This document shows, one piece after another, positions 1 to 15,100 of a DNA stretch of 64,000 nt. The stretch's first letter is position 1; the number at the start of each line of letters is the position of its first letter. The stretch is from assembly GCF_000224145.3 (NCBI RefSeq), contig NW_004190417.1, positions 124,001 to 188,000 on the forward strand. Direction: 5' to 3'. Under the pieces are notes generated by a model. The model saw only the letters and a list, made by a program, of their open reading frames with translations, was not told the origin of the DNA and searched no databases. The stretch is from Ciona intestinalis. Its lineage: Eukaryota; Chordata; Ascidiacea; Phlebobranchia; Cionidae. The position numbers and the translations under genes were made by a program.

Positions 1-113
1 GATTGTTGCAACATAATACATCGCACGAGAAACAAGGTCCCATGTTATTTCTATAAACGAGGGTCCTACTGAAGTTGTTCGAAGATTTATAGGAGCAAGT
101 GGTGGTGGCGGTA
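1..113 (-). CDS. FN3 module 36, partial, cut by window edge
   Basis: The exon starts after an AG at 114-115 (LPPPPLAPINLR; Trp in IEITWDLV) and continues through SRAMYYVATI to the edge. There is no intron at the usual mid-module position. Confidence 0.8.
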
Positions 114-3100
114 CTAGAGGGAAAATTAAACAACAAATTAATTTGCATATTATAACATTTTACCGTGACTGTGCCAATAACTTATTTATATTTTGGGGGG
201 TGAGACAATAAAAGACAGGTTTTCAATTACATGCAGTTTGTGCCTTCTTAGCACTTATGTTGGTTTATGGTGTATTTAATTAGTCAGTTAATAAAAGTGA
301 TCATAGACTTAAATGTTTTACAGCATAGGTGTTTTGACATTTAAAGAAGGACTTACAAGTTTTAATCATTGTAGGAGGGAAACTTTCAGCTGTTGCTTCA
401 CCGAGAACATTTACCGCTTTTATTGTGATGTTAAAATAAGTATCTGTGTTAACTCCTTGGATCATAACGCTGGTGTTTCTGGCTCCACTGAAAAAATATA
501 TATTGTAGTATTAATACTTAGAGCCTTAGACTAAAATTAAGTTATTTCCCGCCACATGAAGTAAAAATTAGTAAAATAGACAATATTTTGCTTACTTTTT
601 AATTTGTATGTTTGCCTGTATATAAAAGCTTTGAAGCAGAACTTTACTTAGTCGCAATTTGATTTGGTTTTGCTCAAATGTTTATGTAAGATTCGTATTA
701 AGTTTTAATTAAGTTGTGGAAAATGTAGTTTCAAAATCGCCCAAAGTTCACTGTTAACTTATGTTTTTTAAGTGGGTGATGTCAAGGACTTGGGATTTGA
801 TTCAACCCAACACCATGTAAATACTCTGACTTATGTCCTCCATGTTTTTATTGGTATGGCTTACAATTTAAATAACCCATTAGTGATCACAGGGTTAAAG
901 CAATGTTGTAAAGTGTTTTGCCCGACACATTTATCATTTTTTTTAACCAGGTATTATTTTATTATTTTAGAACATAAGTCAGGGATGCCAACCAATTAAT
1001 CCAAATAACTTTTTGTTTTTTCAGTTTGGTAAAAAATCTAAATATTATAAACTGTGTAAGGGATGTGTTTTTCATGATAAGTTAATGCAACAATAATTTT
1101 TCATTTATTCGTTCGAATATGATCACAAAAATTAAATTAGTTAAAACAACGAAAAGAAGGAAATAACCAACAAACAACATTCTTACCTCACTTCTATTTC
1201 ATTCACATTTTCATAACTGCGTAGAACAACAATGTATGACACAGCATGTTCGATCTCATTCCAATGAAGAAGAAAAGATGTTTTGGAAATATTGCTTGCA
1301 TCGATGAGAGGTAATGATGATATTGGAAGAACAGGAGTTGGAACATCTTGGAAGTAAAATAATTAAACATACACAACTGAAATAAACCCTGAAGTTAAAG
1401 GGGCATAGCTACGAAAAATCAAAATTTGTGTATTAATAGATATGCTCAAATGTGCTACCATGAAAGTTTTAAAATACAAAACAGGCACGGGTTAAGTTTA
1501 TAATATATTTGGCAGCAAATCAATATATTAATAACGCACACAGTAGTTTACTCACATGTTTCCATAATAAAGGATAAACTCCGGTCACTTTCCAAACCTT
1601 CCACACTAACTGCTGCTACTTGAAACAAGTACCTTAACCTTGGTGTGAGGTCATGCACTGTAACACTGGATGTTGAAACTCTGTCAATCGATCGCTCAAG
1701 GTTTATAGTTGTGCTTAAGTTTTCACCATACCTCGACACATACACTTTGTAATGATTGGCATCTAAACGCTTGATTGTTAGAAATCTTTGAAGTTCAATT
1801 AAAGTTTGTAATATAAGATGCGCAACATTTTTTGGTACTTACTTTGTACTGGATTCCATGTAAGGTGAATCGAAGAAAGATTAGATGAAGTAGCATTCAC
1901 ATTTCGTGGTATTGGGAGCACTGTATGCATGTATACCGTTATACGAACAAAGGACATAATATATATATATTGACAATGAACTGTTATTATAATACACCCA
2001 TAAATAAAATGTATATACAATTATTTGTTTTAAAAGCGTAACAAGACAAATAATTTAGCATTCATGTATCGTTCTAATTGAAACAAAATTGTGAAAAAAC
2101 TTTTCTTCATTTATTACTTAATATTTTGTTTGTTTTGTGCCAAATGAATAAACCTTGTGTTAATATATGTAACTTTGTGGGTGATTATTTCTTGGGCGAT
2201 TTTTTCATTGTTTTATGTAGGACTGACAACTTCAACAACCCACAAGTGATGACTGGGTTGGAGCAATGGTTGATAATTGTCATGCCCGACTACACATACA
2301 CTCACAGTGGAAGTAGCGTCCAGCATTGAACTTATTTTCTCTAGATTAGGGCTCCAAACACTGTTCTGTGGCATTGTGATATACTCACTGGTTTGTTGTC
2401 TGATGATGGAACTTGGGCGACTTGTTATATTTTCTTGAGACAAAGATATTAAGAATATTTCATGCATTGTCCCATAGTTAAGTTCATTGAAAGTAAAGTT
2501 TGTATCCCTGGTTACAACAGTAAGGTTTGTGAATGGAGAAAGTATGTTAACTTTATAGTGAGTTGCACCTGTGATAGAAATAAATAAGTTGATGAAGTAA
2601 ACATAGATTTTATTTACTCACCATTCACTGCATTCCATGAAATTGAAATCAAATTTGGACGAACAAGCAGAACTTCTACATTGGTGGGTGGTAATGGAGC
2701 TAATATAAAAACAAATTAAGATTTTAGAACTTATGTTGTAAGACTTGACATCCATAAATTATTAAAACTCTTTTTTTTCTTACAGTTTTGAATTACTAAC
2801 AAGACGTACCTGTCCTCTGAAGAATATTTGCAACATCACTGCTCATGTTTAATCTATTGGTGGCTCTGACATGACAGATATAGAGTGTTGCTGGTGCAAG
2901 ACCCATCACCTCAACTTTGTTTGTTTCCACCAAATAAGATAAAAATATTTCATTCACATTTTGAAACACATGGACTGAATAACTGGAGGCACCTTGGTGA
3001 TTTAAAGTTATGCTTAAAATTGGATGCTTACTGTATGAGCATTTAACATGGGTTGGTTAGTTATTACAACGCTATAGTCAAACCAATAAATTATAACTTA

Positions 3101-6100
3101 ATCTGAAACATCTATTCCAATCCCAATCAAATTCATATTTTGCAGGTAAAATGATTATCAAAGTAAAATGACCTAAAGAAAAATTTAAACTTGGTATAAA
3201 ACTATGAACATTACATTTTGAATTTTGATGAAAGACTTAACATACATATTTCATAACATTATTGTACATCTGTTAAGGTTTAAAAAAGTTTAATACGTGC
3301 TATATTACTAAGGATTGTTTTTTATTACTAATATAAAGCACAAAACTAAAAAAATGTTGATAACATTGCATCAGATTATCAGCGAAACTTTGACTTTAAA
3401 ATGCTAGATTGTGCTCTTATGTTGCTTTGTGACAGAAAACTACATTTCATATTAAGGCATTAACTTTTGTTTTTTCATGGACCGTTAGGATTTACCTGAA
3501 ACTTGATTCCATATTAGTGTAAATGAACTTGAGGATAAATTTTTTGTTTTAACTCCACTTGGAACGAGAGGGACTAAAAATGAAAAAACAGAAATTAGAA
3601 TATATTTATCAGTTTATTTTAAAATTAAGTTTTTCATAAGACTCGAGTTTTAATTTGATTTTAGCTTACTTGTCATGGTGTTTATTATGGGACTCCAACC
3701 GACACTCGACAGTGAGTTGGTACCGATCGATTTTATTCTAAATGAATAATACGTGGCAGGTTGAAGATTTCTGATGACTTTCATATTCACTGCTGTTAAC
3801 ACATTAGTATATTGTTCGCCACCTTCACTGGTGATGGCAACCTTGTAAGCAGAAGCACCTTAGGAAATAATGGTTTAATCATTGCGAGATCATTTAAGTT
3901 AAATAAACATATTACCAACCGTAGACCTGCTGCCACACTAAATTCACACTGTTTGAAGTTTCGTTATTGCCAACTAACCAAGATGGTGCTTCAAGCACTG
4001 TGAAAATTAAAATACATCATATTCGTGAGTAAAGCCAATTACAAGTATGGTAAGGTTTGGCAAGTTGACACAAGGGAAAAAGAGCATTTGTTTAAATCAT
4101 TTTTCATAGGTCGAATATATTTTATACCAACATAAACAGAATTTTACAATATTATCACTAATCCCCCCATGACCCCACAAAGCATGCAGCAATGCCAATT
4201 ACTTTCGTTAAGTTGTAGCAAGTTGCCACATAGTTTAACTGCAAACTAATGATTCAACCCAGTGTTTTATTATCAAGTGCCATTGAACGATATTTTGTTT
4301 TACGGAATGCTGGCCAAACATAAAGCAACAGACTACTGTCAAAATTCGTGATATGTTAAATCGAGGTAGGTTGCCTTTACTTGCAGTGACTGCAAAACCA
4401 AGTTTTAGCCCCAAATGTCATGTATTAGGTCCATCATCTTTTTATCACAAAAGAATAAAAATAGCAAGATAATCACTATAATACAAGACTAACTTGGGCA
4501 ATACGACACGTACACAACATCTGCAAACAGTGGCTGATAATATGAAACAAAGAGTATTGTGAAACAAAGATAAAAGGATGTGCGAAAGAAAGATGCCTTG
4601 TGCGTAATCAGTGATGTCACGACATGCGCTACAGCAGTGGTTCCCAACTCGTTTTTAAGGCGACCCATTTTAAAAATAAATTCAGTTCGGTAAAATCTTG
4701 CGACCCAAGCATATTGTCGTAAAATTTTAAAAGCCATACAAGATTGCATTGCAAACGGGTAATCCTTTAGCTGGTGGTCAGTGACAATTTTGGTTTCTAA
4801 ATGTCTTATTATTTTTGCAAAAAAAATCGGGTGTTCGTGTCTAAAATTAATCTTAAAAATGCGCGAAAACATGCTTCGTCACCGTAATTTGCCTGACCTG
4901 TGTAAGGTTAACGCTTTATTACGTCACATTAGCGGTATGTTACGTCACAATAGTGATATATTACGTACGTTACAGTACGTTATAATCCTGTGTGCAGTGT
5001 TTTATGTTAGTTAAAGCCCTGCTTAATCCAGCCCTAACTCTTAACCCCTAACTCCCAACCACTAACTCCTAACAAGCAGCACTGCAAAAGCATTAACTTT
5101 TTCAGACAATAATATGTTTATCANATCACTAATGAGCTATGGCTGTGCTCGCTGGCTATCGGTGAGTTTTGGCGTTGCTTTACGCGCGTACAAAGCATTG
5201 TTTGCAAACATTTGTATACTTTACTTAAAAAGCAAATATCCAAACAGTTTTCAAGCACCTGCAGGCTAAATAATCAAGGCAAGTTACATTTAATTTAAAC
5301 GCAACTATGACAAACTGACAAAACCAAACGACCCAAAAAATTTATCAGGCGACCCAACTTTGGGTCGCGGCCCACGTGTTGGGAACCACGGCGCTACAGT
5401 ACTCGCGCCAAAACCATTGGTGAACAGCAAGCCCGAAAATGTTGACATGCCCAAAACCCAACAGAGTTCGGACATAAAAATATTAATGGCAGAAATTTTG
5501 TAGTTTGCAAATTTGAATCATCAATTCATATTAGACAATATGCTTAAGGCTGCCATCTTCCCCTAACCTAATATACACTTAAAAAGAAAATGGTCAACTT
5601 ACTTGTATAAACAGTTATTGGTTGACTCTCATTGCTCATTATCCCATGATCACTTACAGCCATTACAGTGACGATATATTCACGGCCAGGATGGATTGTA
5701 CCACTGATCACTATTTCTGGATCACTTGACATTCTTTCATATGAAATAGCTAATGTGACATTTTCATAATATTTTATGATGTATGAAGTTGCTTCTAAAT
5801 AAAAAAAAACAATTTCATCAATTTTATTTTTTTGTCTGCAAATTTATTTTAAAAATGTCTATGTAAGCTGAACTCACGATATACTATGTCCCATTTTAGA
5901 TGAAATGAGTTTGTAGTAACTCCAGTTACGTTTAAATTTTGTGGGGTTTGTAGATCTGCAATAAATAAAATACAAGTAAAAATAACAGCAAAATATTACA
6001 GAATACCGAATAATGCAATACTGATTAATATCAATAATCACTTTAAGTGAAAATTGATGACGATTTCTACAAAAGTATGGCTTGGAATAGCTTTTTCTAC

Positions 6101-9100
6101 TGATATCCTGCCTTCTTTTAATAAACATTAAGCGATTATCCTTCAAACACAGTGAATTCTTTTAAGTCATTATGAAAATGGTTTTATTAGACGTGCAATA
6201 TTTTTGGTTATTGAAATTGTGTTTATGGTGGTAATAGCTCACAAGTTATTAAACTCACTAAATGGAATGAATATTGGTCATACAGCAATTAGTATGTGGT
6301 TCAGAATAAACATATCAAAGGTTTAATTTTTTTTAGAATGCAGATTTTTACAAATTATACATTAAAAGAAAGAATTTTACCTACTGATTAAGTTTGTAAT
6401 ACAATAAATTTTTATATCTCCATTTGTTTCTAAAATATTTGATAACCTATGATTTTTTATGAGGGTATCAATTTTATGATAATGCAGAAAAAATAAGCAT
6501 ATGAATTTAAAGATAATGTAATACTGCACAAACTTCCTAACCAAAGTTTTGATCTAGTCGCCATGCTTTGATTAAAAAATCCAATTAGGCGAGACTTGGT
6601 CAAACCTTTAAAGATTTGAAAACAAATCTGAAGTACAAACTCACCTCTAGGTATAGTAGGTAACAAAAAGTGCGTACCTGTTCGTATCCTTAATATTTCA
6701 CTGCTGTTGAGAGCAGTTTGGTTGTTAATGCCAACAGATAAGACTGTGATGTTATACAAGCGACCAGGAAGAAGGTTGGCAAGAAAAATGGAATTTGTGT
6801 AAGTGATATCTTCTCTTTCTAATGAATTAATTTCAGTGGTGGTTGTTGCATAATAAATAGAACCTGCATTAAATGATAACCGTTATCCAAGTTAAAATTT
6901 GTGCTGTTTTATATTTATAGTATATCAATCAGCAACTTTTTATGCAGTAATGAAATCTGTTTGTTGTCTAAATTACAAATTTGTAATAAATTGAAAAATG
7001 TTTTATTATGCAATATCATGCATGAATACCTTTTGTATGCTCCCATGTTAGATGTATTAAGGTTGTCATTGAAACAATATGAATTATTCTTGGTGAAACA
7101 GGAACTACATATAAAGAAGAAAAAATTAAAATAGAAGAAACACTTTTGCAAAACAGTTTTAGATTTGCGGGTACTCACGAGTTGTCCCCTCTACCTCATG
7201 ACTCTCATTACTCATTATCTCATAAAATAGAGATTTTACTGTAAACCGATATTTGTTTCCTGGTAGAAGTGAGCTGATTAACATGGTCGTGTTTGTCGAG
7301 TTGACTTCATCATTTTTTACACTGACATCATCAGATCGAATCTTCACAACATAACTCTCTGCACCTAAAATCAGAATTGAAATTTCCAAATCAAATTTAT
7401 TATTGTGCATTAATGCAGTGGCTTTATACATATCATGCTACAATACCTTCCACTGGATTCCATCTTACAGTGATTGTATAATCGGTAACAGCAAGCACTT
7501 CAACATTTCTTGGCACACCAGACGCTAAAAACAAATTGTAGTTTGCTTTGATCTTACTGTAAAATGTAAACGATTGTACCTGTTTGCTGCATTACCGGCG
7601 AACTTCCGTTTGTGTTTATACCCACACTCCTCCCAATAGAATAAACAGTAAATATATACCAAGTGCTGGGTAAGAGTGAAGTTAATGTTGCATTGGGCGA
7701 ATTGGTGATGGTGGTTACATTAATGTTTGCATCAATCTGTTTCGTTGTGACAGAGTAAGCAAAAGCTCCTTCAACCAAAACAAAACATTTTAGTCTAAGA
7801 TTTGTGCTTCTTAACCTATATATGTGACTATACAGTGGGTCCCCGTTTGATTTGGATGAATGGTTCAGAAAAATCTTTGCATGTTATTATAAAACATGAA
7901 ATGTTTTAAATAGATGTTGTTAAAAGTTTTTATAAAAGGTATTTTCTAAAAAAATTGGGCTTTATATTTGGTATGGGTGATCAAACTAATGACAATATAA
8001 TAATGCTAAAGTTTACCTCGCACAGCTTGCCATATCAAGGTAATATTTGTTGTTGAAACATCATATATTTCTACTACACCAGGTGGCTCGGTGTCTAAAA
8101 TTTAAAGTTTTAAGAAAAAATTTATGATGATAGTAAGTATGAAGAAAAGGTCAGTGAAAATTCAGTTTTGATAAACATTTTCACTAATTCATCTTTTTAT
8201 GATGAGATAACACTCGAGTGTATTACTGTGCACCATGTATGAAGATTTAATACACCTCATGCCTTCTGGGTAGTTAGCAAGAAGGCAACTTGGTAGGTAA
8301 TTTCATTTTTGCCTTTCTTTTCATATACAATGTATTGAATGACCACTAAGTTACAGCTATGGTAATTAGATGTCAAGGAAACACATGTCAACAATGGTAA
8401 TGCTTTTGAAAACACACAATCCTTACATGTACTTCCATAAATTCTATTTGAAACTTGACTTGAGCTATTTGATTGGCTCAAAGCAGCCACTCTAAACCAA
8501 TAAGAAGAGCCGCTTTCTAATCCAAATACAGTTGCTGTGCGTAGTTGTGATGTCATATTGACGCTTTCATCGGTGGCATTACTTCCAATTTGAATTATGT
8601 AAGACAAAGCACCTATAAAGTAAACCAAAAGAGCATAAGCTCCAGTGAAAAATAATACCCTCGATAAAGAAGATGTGTAAATACGTCTTAAACAACACCG
8701 GAATCAGCTATTAAACGAATAAGGGCAAATGTTATTATTTACGTGATATTTAAAAAGTTTTAATAGCTAATCGAAATAACATGAATTTTGGGCAATGGTA
8801 ATGTTTTAAATGTGCTTAGATGTATATGGTTATTCTCAGTATAAAATATTGAATTGATTGAATTAAATGGCTTTAATGTTAAAGACACATTTTGAAAGTA
8901 TCGCATTTTAACAAAGTAATTGTTACCTACTCGCTAATTAGATGGTTTTAAATCTGAACATTCATTTAAAAATTTAAAATGTGGGATAATGAATTAGTTT
9001 AAACCAAGAGATGTGAGGTTTAATAAGTGAGGTGTGTGGAAACCAACAAAGCAGAGAATAAAACAAAAACAACAAGATAAACTGGTTTACGAGTTCAGAG

Positions 9101-12100
9101 AAGTTGAATCTACTGCTACCACAAAGCTTCTTTAATATTATTTTGGTTGCTGCTATATTGGCCATGTGATGACTGATATAAAACCAATGAAATCTGTGGC
9201 TTCGTCATTTAAGCTTCCTTGTTTTAGGCAAATTATTGGCAGGAATATTGAAAGGAAAGTATTTAAATACGTAATTGCACAAACCTTCAACACTGTTCCA
9301 TGATAGTGTAACTGAAGTAGTTGTTGCTTGGATTACTAACAAACCATTTGGAATGTCAAGTGCTAAAAAAACAGTTTAAATTATGTCTCTTATTGGTTAA
9401 AGAAGTAATAGTGTTATGTATTAGATGTTACCTGTCTCTTGCATGGTTATTAAACTTCCCTGTGTGTTTAAAGCTCCGTTATAACCAATTGAAAACAAAG
9501 TGAGTCCATATATGGTACCAGGTGATAGGTCAGTTAAAGTAACTTCTGTTTCATTTGTGATTATTTCTTGCACTTTCAATTTATCAACCATTACACAAAG
9601 CATATATGCTGTTGCTCCTGTGTTAAAAATTACATTCATATTTAGTATAACAAAAAAACAATGAATACAATCATAAGTCAGAGACAAATACAGTTGTGCC
9701 AGTGTGCACCAAGTGTGTTTTATAACCCTGGCCCAATTTGGGCGTCAGCTGTTAGTGTTCGATTTTGTTGGCAATGGTTTTCTTAATACTTCCGTTCAGT
9801 GTTATGTACAACTAGATTATTAGCTAGCAGTTACTTCTTACACACAAACCTTGAATATTTTGCCAGTGAATAAATGCACTTGTTGTTGACACATTACTGA
9901 CATCTGGTTGTTGAGGAGGATTTGGTACTAAACCATAAAAATGTTTATAAACCTTATAAATATCTCATATAGTAAAACTTGATAATAAAGAAAGAGAACC
10001 CACATGTGTGGATGGTGTAAGTAGCTGAGGTTTCTCCATAGTTATTTTCTTCACCTATGGCTACAATTGTGACATCATAAACAGATCCTGGATTTAGTGA
10101 GCTAACCAGTAATGAAGTATCATTTGTATGAAAGGTTTTGTTGTGTATTGTGATGTCATACCTACTCGATCCTGAAACACCAAATGGTTGTTTTATAAAC
10201 AGTAAATTTACACAAGAATTCTAGAAATCTTACCCGTTATATTTTTCCAACTTAACCTAAAACTGGATATTCCAACTTCTGACGATGAAATATTAGAAAC
10301 TTTTGATGGCACTAAACAAGAAAAAATATTTTACAGGTTTTCACCAAAATCTAGGTATTCTCGAATATAATTATACACACATACACTATTTGCAGTGTTT
10401 TCAATAGCACACAGAGTGTGTTTGCAGGGGTGTCAAAAAGGCGTACAACATTAATATTCTTAATCCGATGCCGTGGTAAAGGGGTTGGCGCAAATATCTT
10501 TTATCAATGGTTAAAGACTCGTCGCTGGTATCATTGTGGGCCCGTGTGTTCTTGGGAAAAACATAACGACAATTGCTTCAAACTAATGGTCATTAATGAA
10601 TTGTCCAAATTATCAGCCATACAGAAAGAGTGAAAATATCCCGTTACAAAAACAACCACAAAGTAAGATACATAGTAACCTCCTAGGAAAGAAGTATGAA
10701 ACAAAACACTTGTTATAGTGACTGTTGTTTCCAGCCATGGGAGGATAAAGCAAGTTACATTCCGTTATGTTTAAACTTAAGTACCTGTAAGGATTTTTTG
10801 TTTTAAGTACAGTAAATACATAGTATTTAGTATTCTAAAAGAAACAAATATTAAATATCACACACATGTTTGTTTCAACACTGGATTGCTACCAACTTGG
10901 TTGATTCTCACATCCTTTCCAACAGAGAAAATTATGAATTGGTACCATGTCCCAGGTATGAGTGAAGAAATTGTCACATTAGGTTTATCCGTGGAGACAT
11001 TTGACAAATGATTCATATTTACATCTTTTATTTGAATAATATATCCAACAGCACCTACAGAATGGTAAAAGTGTTGTTTATGTTTATAGTACAATCTTGA
11101 AAGTGAAAATAATGTAACAAAAATACGTTTAACGAAAATTACAACATATAAAATTTAAAGGTAATACCAATTTGAAAAAAGTTAAAATGAATATAAACCT
11201 TTCGGTTGATCCCATGTCATGAAAACATAGTTCGTTGAAATTGTTACAAAGCTGATATTCGACGCTGAAGATGGAACTAGGATAAAATAAATTTCAAATT
11301 TGTGTATATTAAAAACATCGTCATCAACAAATTCAGAGTAAAATCGTTAACCCATAAACACAACCTAATGTTTTTGTTGCAACTTTTAAGTTTTATATTT
11401 TCCAGTCATCACATGTTTAAGGTTTTGGTATTATTGTTAAGATTTAGATTTTCCACCACTATTATATAAAATCTAAGCACAAAGTTCCCAGGATCTGTAT
11501 AGTAGGGTTGGAGAAGATGGGACACTTTGTCAGACAAGACTTTTTTTTAGTTTTTTTTCGAATCCCCATTTATTGATAATCAGGAAAATAGTGTCAAAGC
11601 CGATTAGTGTTTTTAAATATTAAAAAAAATATGTAAAACAAAAACAATGTTTTTTAAACAAGTAAAAATTGCGAAATGGTAAGGTGCTAACTTTTAATGC
11701 GCGCTAATTCATAGTAAAATAAGTAAAGCCGATGATTTTTTATAGTTAGCGAGTGTGAGCGAATGAACTGGTTTCATGGCTTCATTAAACAACTTTGAAT
11801 AATTCGTACAGTTTGATTTTGTCCCATAAAACTCGCTTTAGTTTTGTGAAAAAACTGAGATAAAAACATGAGAAAATTAGGCAGGGATCAATATGATTTA
11901 ATTTGAGCTAATGACAATAAAATATCGTTTTAACGCAATCTATATAAAGTTTACATGGCAAAGAAACTAGCACAGTCGGTACTACTAATGCAAAATACTA
12001 CAAATGAAAATATGATTTAATCTTTTCCACATTGCAGTTTTGTAGGTTTCAACTGCCAAACTTTAAAAGGTTTGCTTTTAATTCAATAATTTATTACAGA

Positions 12101-15100
12101 CCGACCAATATCAATTTTTTCCACCGATACCGATGTTTTTAGCTGTTACCGATACTTTACTGATATTTGGCACTATAGCGAAACATACGAAGTGATCGGT
12201 AATAATCAAAATTAATACCTGTATTTAAAATATTGCAAGTTATAAAACAGGAAAATTTTTTGGTCAGCAAGTTCTTAGGAAAGATGCATGTTCTTGTAAG
12301 AAACTAGGACACACATGAACGCTAAACTACAACGCACGTGAACGTTAAACTAGGGCACTCATAAAGGCTGAACTACAACACATGTGGACATTTAACTAGG
12401 ATGCACGTAAAGACTAAATTACAAACAGTGTAAACAAATTCGAAAAAATTCAGTCATTTGCACTTGGAAATAGTTTAGGAGAAGTGGCTTGTACAAAAAA
12501 CAGTGTAACAATACCCAATTTGTAGCAAAAATGTAATCTTTATTAATAGTTATAATCAATTTTCGGTTATTACAAGTTCATATACATTTATAAGATAAAA
12601 TATTTATCACTTGATGTTCAAACAATACCAATTTTTATACAATAATTTAATGTAGGTGACATGTTAAAAACCAAAGTAGCCGTGATGGAAAAATATGTTT
12701 AAACTTGATTTTCAAAGCTTACAGTATTATTTTGTGTTATTTGCATGCATTCCTAATAATAAATTTGCTTATTAATCAAAATTAACACTGATTTTTAACT
12801 GTCCTATCTTATCCTGTGTGTTTTCGAGTTTGTAAAATTTCACCTGTAGTGGGAATTGATAAATAACTTTTCGTGTGTTTTATATTTTTTAAAAATGTTC
12901 TCAATTAATAAAAAAATGATACTTTTAATTCGTGGTATTACTTAAAAACCCCCATCTATTTTGATTTTGGAAATATTTGGCAATATGTGCTGTGTCTCAT
13001 CTTCCCCACAGTACTATATGAAGTGTCCCATCTTTCCCTATGCTACTATATTATTGTAAAAACAAAACACTATAAAATTTAAAAGAAAGCTTACGTGTTG
13101 TTTCATGAAAGGTAAAATTCTCAAATGAAATCTGGTTTTCTTCACCAACGCTCCTTAACATTATATCATAACTTGTGCCAGATGCCAAATCCATTAATGT
13201 CATTGAATTAACCAGTGATGATGTCACAATAATGGTGTCATTAATATGGATCACCATGATGGTGTAATTTGCAGCACCTTATAAAATATATTCTTTTTCT
13301 TTAACTTTATATGGTGGCTGGCTGTATTGATCCAACACATCACTTAAAGGGGCATACCAGCGATAATTAAAAATTTGTATATGGATAGATATGCTCAAAT
13401 GTAACCTAAAGGTACCATCAAAGTTTGCCAAAACAAACGCTTTTAAAAATATTGCGTAAAAAAACGCTTAAGTAAAAAAAAATTACTAAAGAAAATTCAA
13501 ATATTTAATTTTTGATTTAGTATAATAAACGCTTCTTCAAAGAAAAAATTAAGGATATATAAAAAAATTGTAAAACATAGACTTTATTTTGTTTTAACTT
13601 TTCGATCGAACCTAGGTACGTACCAGATTATGCTGATTTAGCATATTTTTAAACATGAAAAACTGACTTTTATAAAACGAAAAAAATGGTACAGTAGGAA
13701 CTAATAGGACATAATGAACATTTAAATATGAAGAAAAGTGAAAAATTAACTATAAAGAAAAAAAGTGTGCATGGGATTTTCTATTAGATTTCAGCATATC
13801 TATCAATACACAAATTCTGATTTTTCGTTGGTATGCCCCTTTAATATCCAAGCCAAGGACAACATTGTAAACATGCAATAATGTGACATATTTTTTTATT
13901 GTTTTCATTGATTTTTTTTTCTTTTACAAAGTTTTAAAGTCTTGCCAATAAATGTGTGAATACCTTGTACAGAATTCCAAGACATTTCAATTGAGGTTGT
14001 TGTTATTAATGTTACTTCGACATGACTTGGAGCATGAGGAACTAAAATATAAAGTTTTAATGTATTTAATAAATATTACAAAAATAGCTTTTAATTAATA
14101 TTACTTACTTGTTTGACCACGAGCATTATAATGAGAGTTTGAGTTTGTCATATTATTTGCTCCAACAGAAATAACATTAAATTCATACCAAGTTCCAGCA
14201 CTTAATTGTGTCACAGTTGCATGAATTTGTTTAGTTTGAACCGTTTGAACTGTGTTTCTATAAAGATTGGTAACCCGCAACATATAACTATGTGCACCTA
14301 AGGTATATTTCAAGCTATTAATGCTGGTTTTAATAGAAGTTTCTAAAATTAAAAATTGACAAACCAGAAGCTGGTTTCCACTGTACTGTTGCTTGATTGA
14401 TTGACACATTTACCAAATAAATCTCTGTAACCGCATCAGGCACTAAAGTATTTAATAAGTTAAACTGTAGTCAAAGTAAGTTTTACAAAGCATACTTGTG
14501 GCAGAATAAATACTTTCAGAGATCTCACTGATAGCATTATCTCCGATGGCTGCTACATTAAATATATACTCTGTTCCAGGATCAGATAACACAGTATACT
14601 TTGTTTCATTGACTACAACACTTGTAGAAAAAAATACAGTCTTGTTACTGACATGATGTATGTTGACTTGGAATGAATGTGCTCCTGTAATCAAACATGA
14701 TTTACAGTAACAATTTAAAGTTGCATCGTTGTATAATTGTTACATACCTACTACACTTGTCCACATTAATGTCATGGAATGTGATGTGATGTTTAAAGCA
14801 AGCAGATTTTGTGGGGGCAGGGGCGCTGATTAAATAAAAGTAAAATGTTTTTAAGCTCAATACTATTTAAAAAAATAAACATGTTAAAATAAGTGACCTG
14901 TTTGAAATCTCTGTTTACTACTTCCATTATTATTCTTAAAACCGTTGATTCCAATTGAAAATACTGTGACATCATAATGTGTTCCAGATTGCAATCCAGT
15001 GAATGTTGTATTAAACATTGATGAATGATATTCAAGAGTGTGGTTACTTCTTATACTTGTGAATAGAATATCATATGAGCTTGCCCCTGTTATATTAAAT

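Larger units (their letters stand above)
11498..13050. mobile_element. Long TATAGTAGGG-family DNA element
   Basis: Starts TATAGTAGGGTTGGAGAAGA and ends with the complement (GTGTCCCATC ... CTACTATA at 13022-13050). At about 1.55 kb it is the longest copy here and includes other repeats, namely the ACCGATACCGAT block and a small tandem array. No coding sequence is seen. Confidence 0.75.

Noticed and set aside
4489..4872. 127-codon open frame on the minus strand
   Set aside because: It spans the left boundary of the hAT-like element and part of its interior, so it is a chance frame across an insertion junction.
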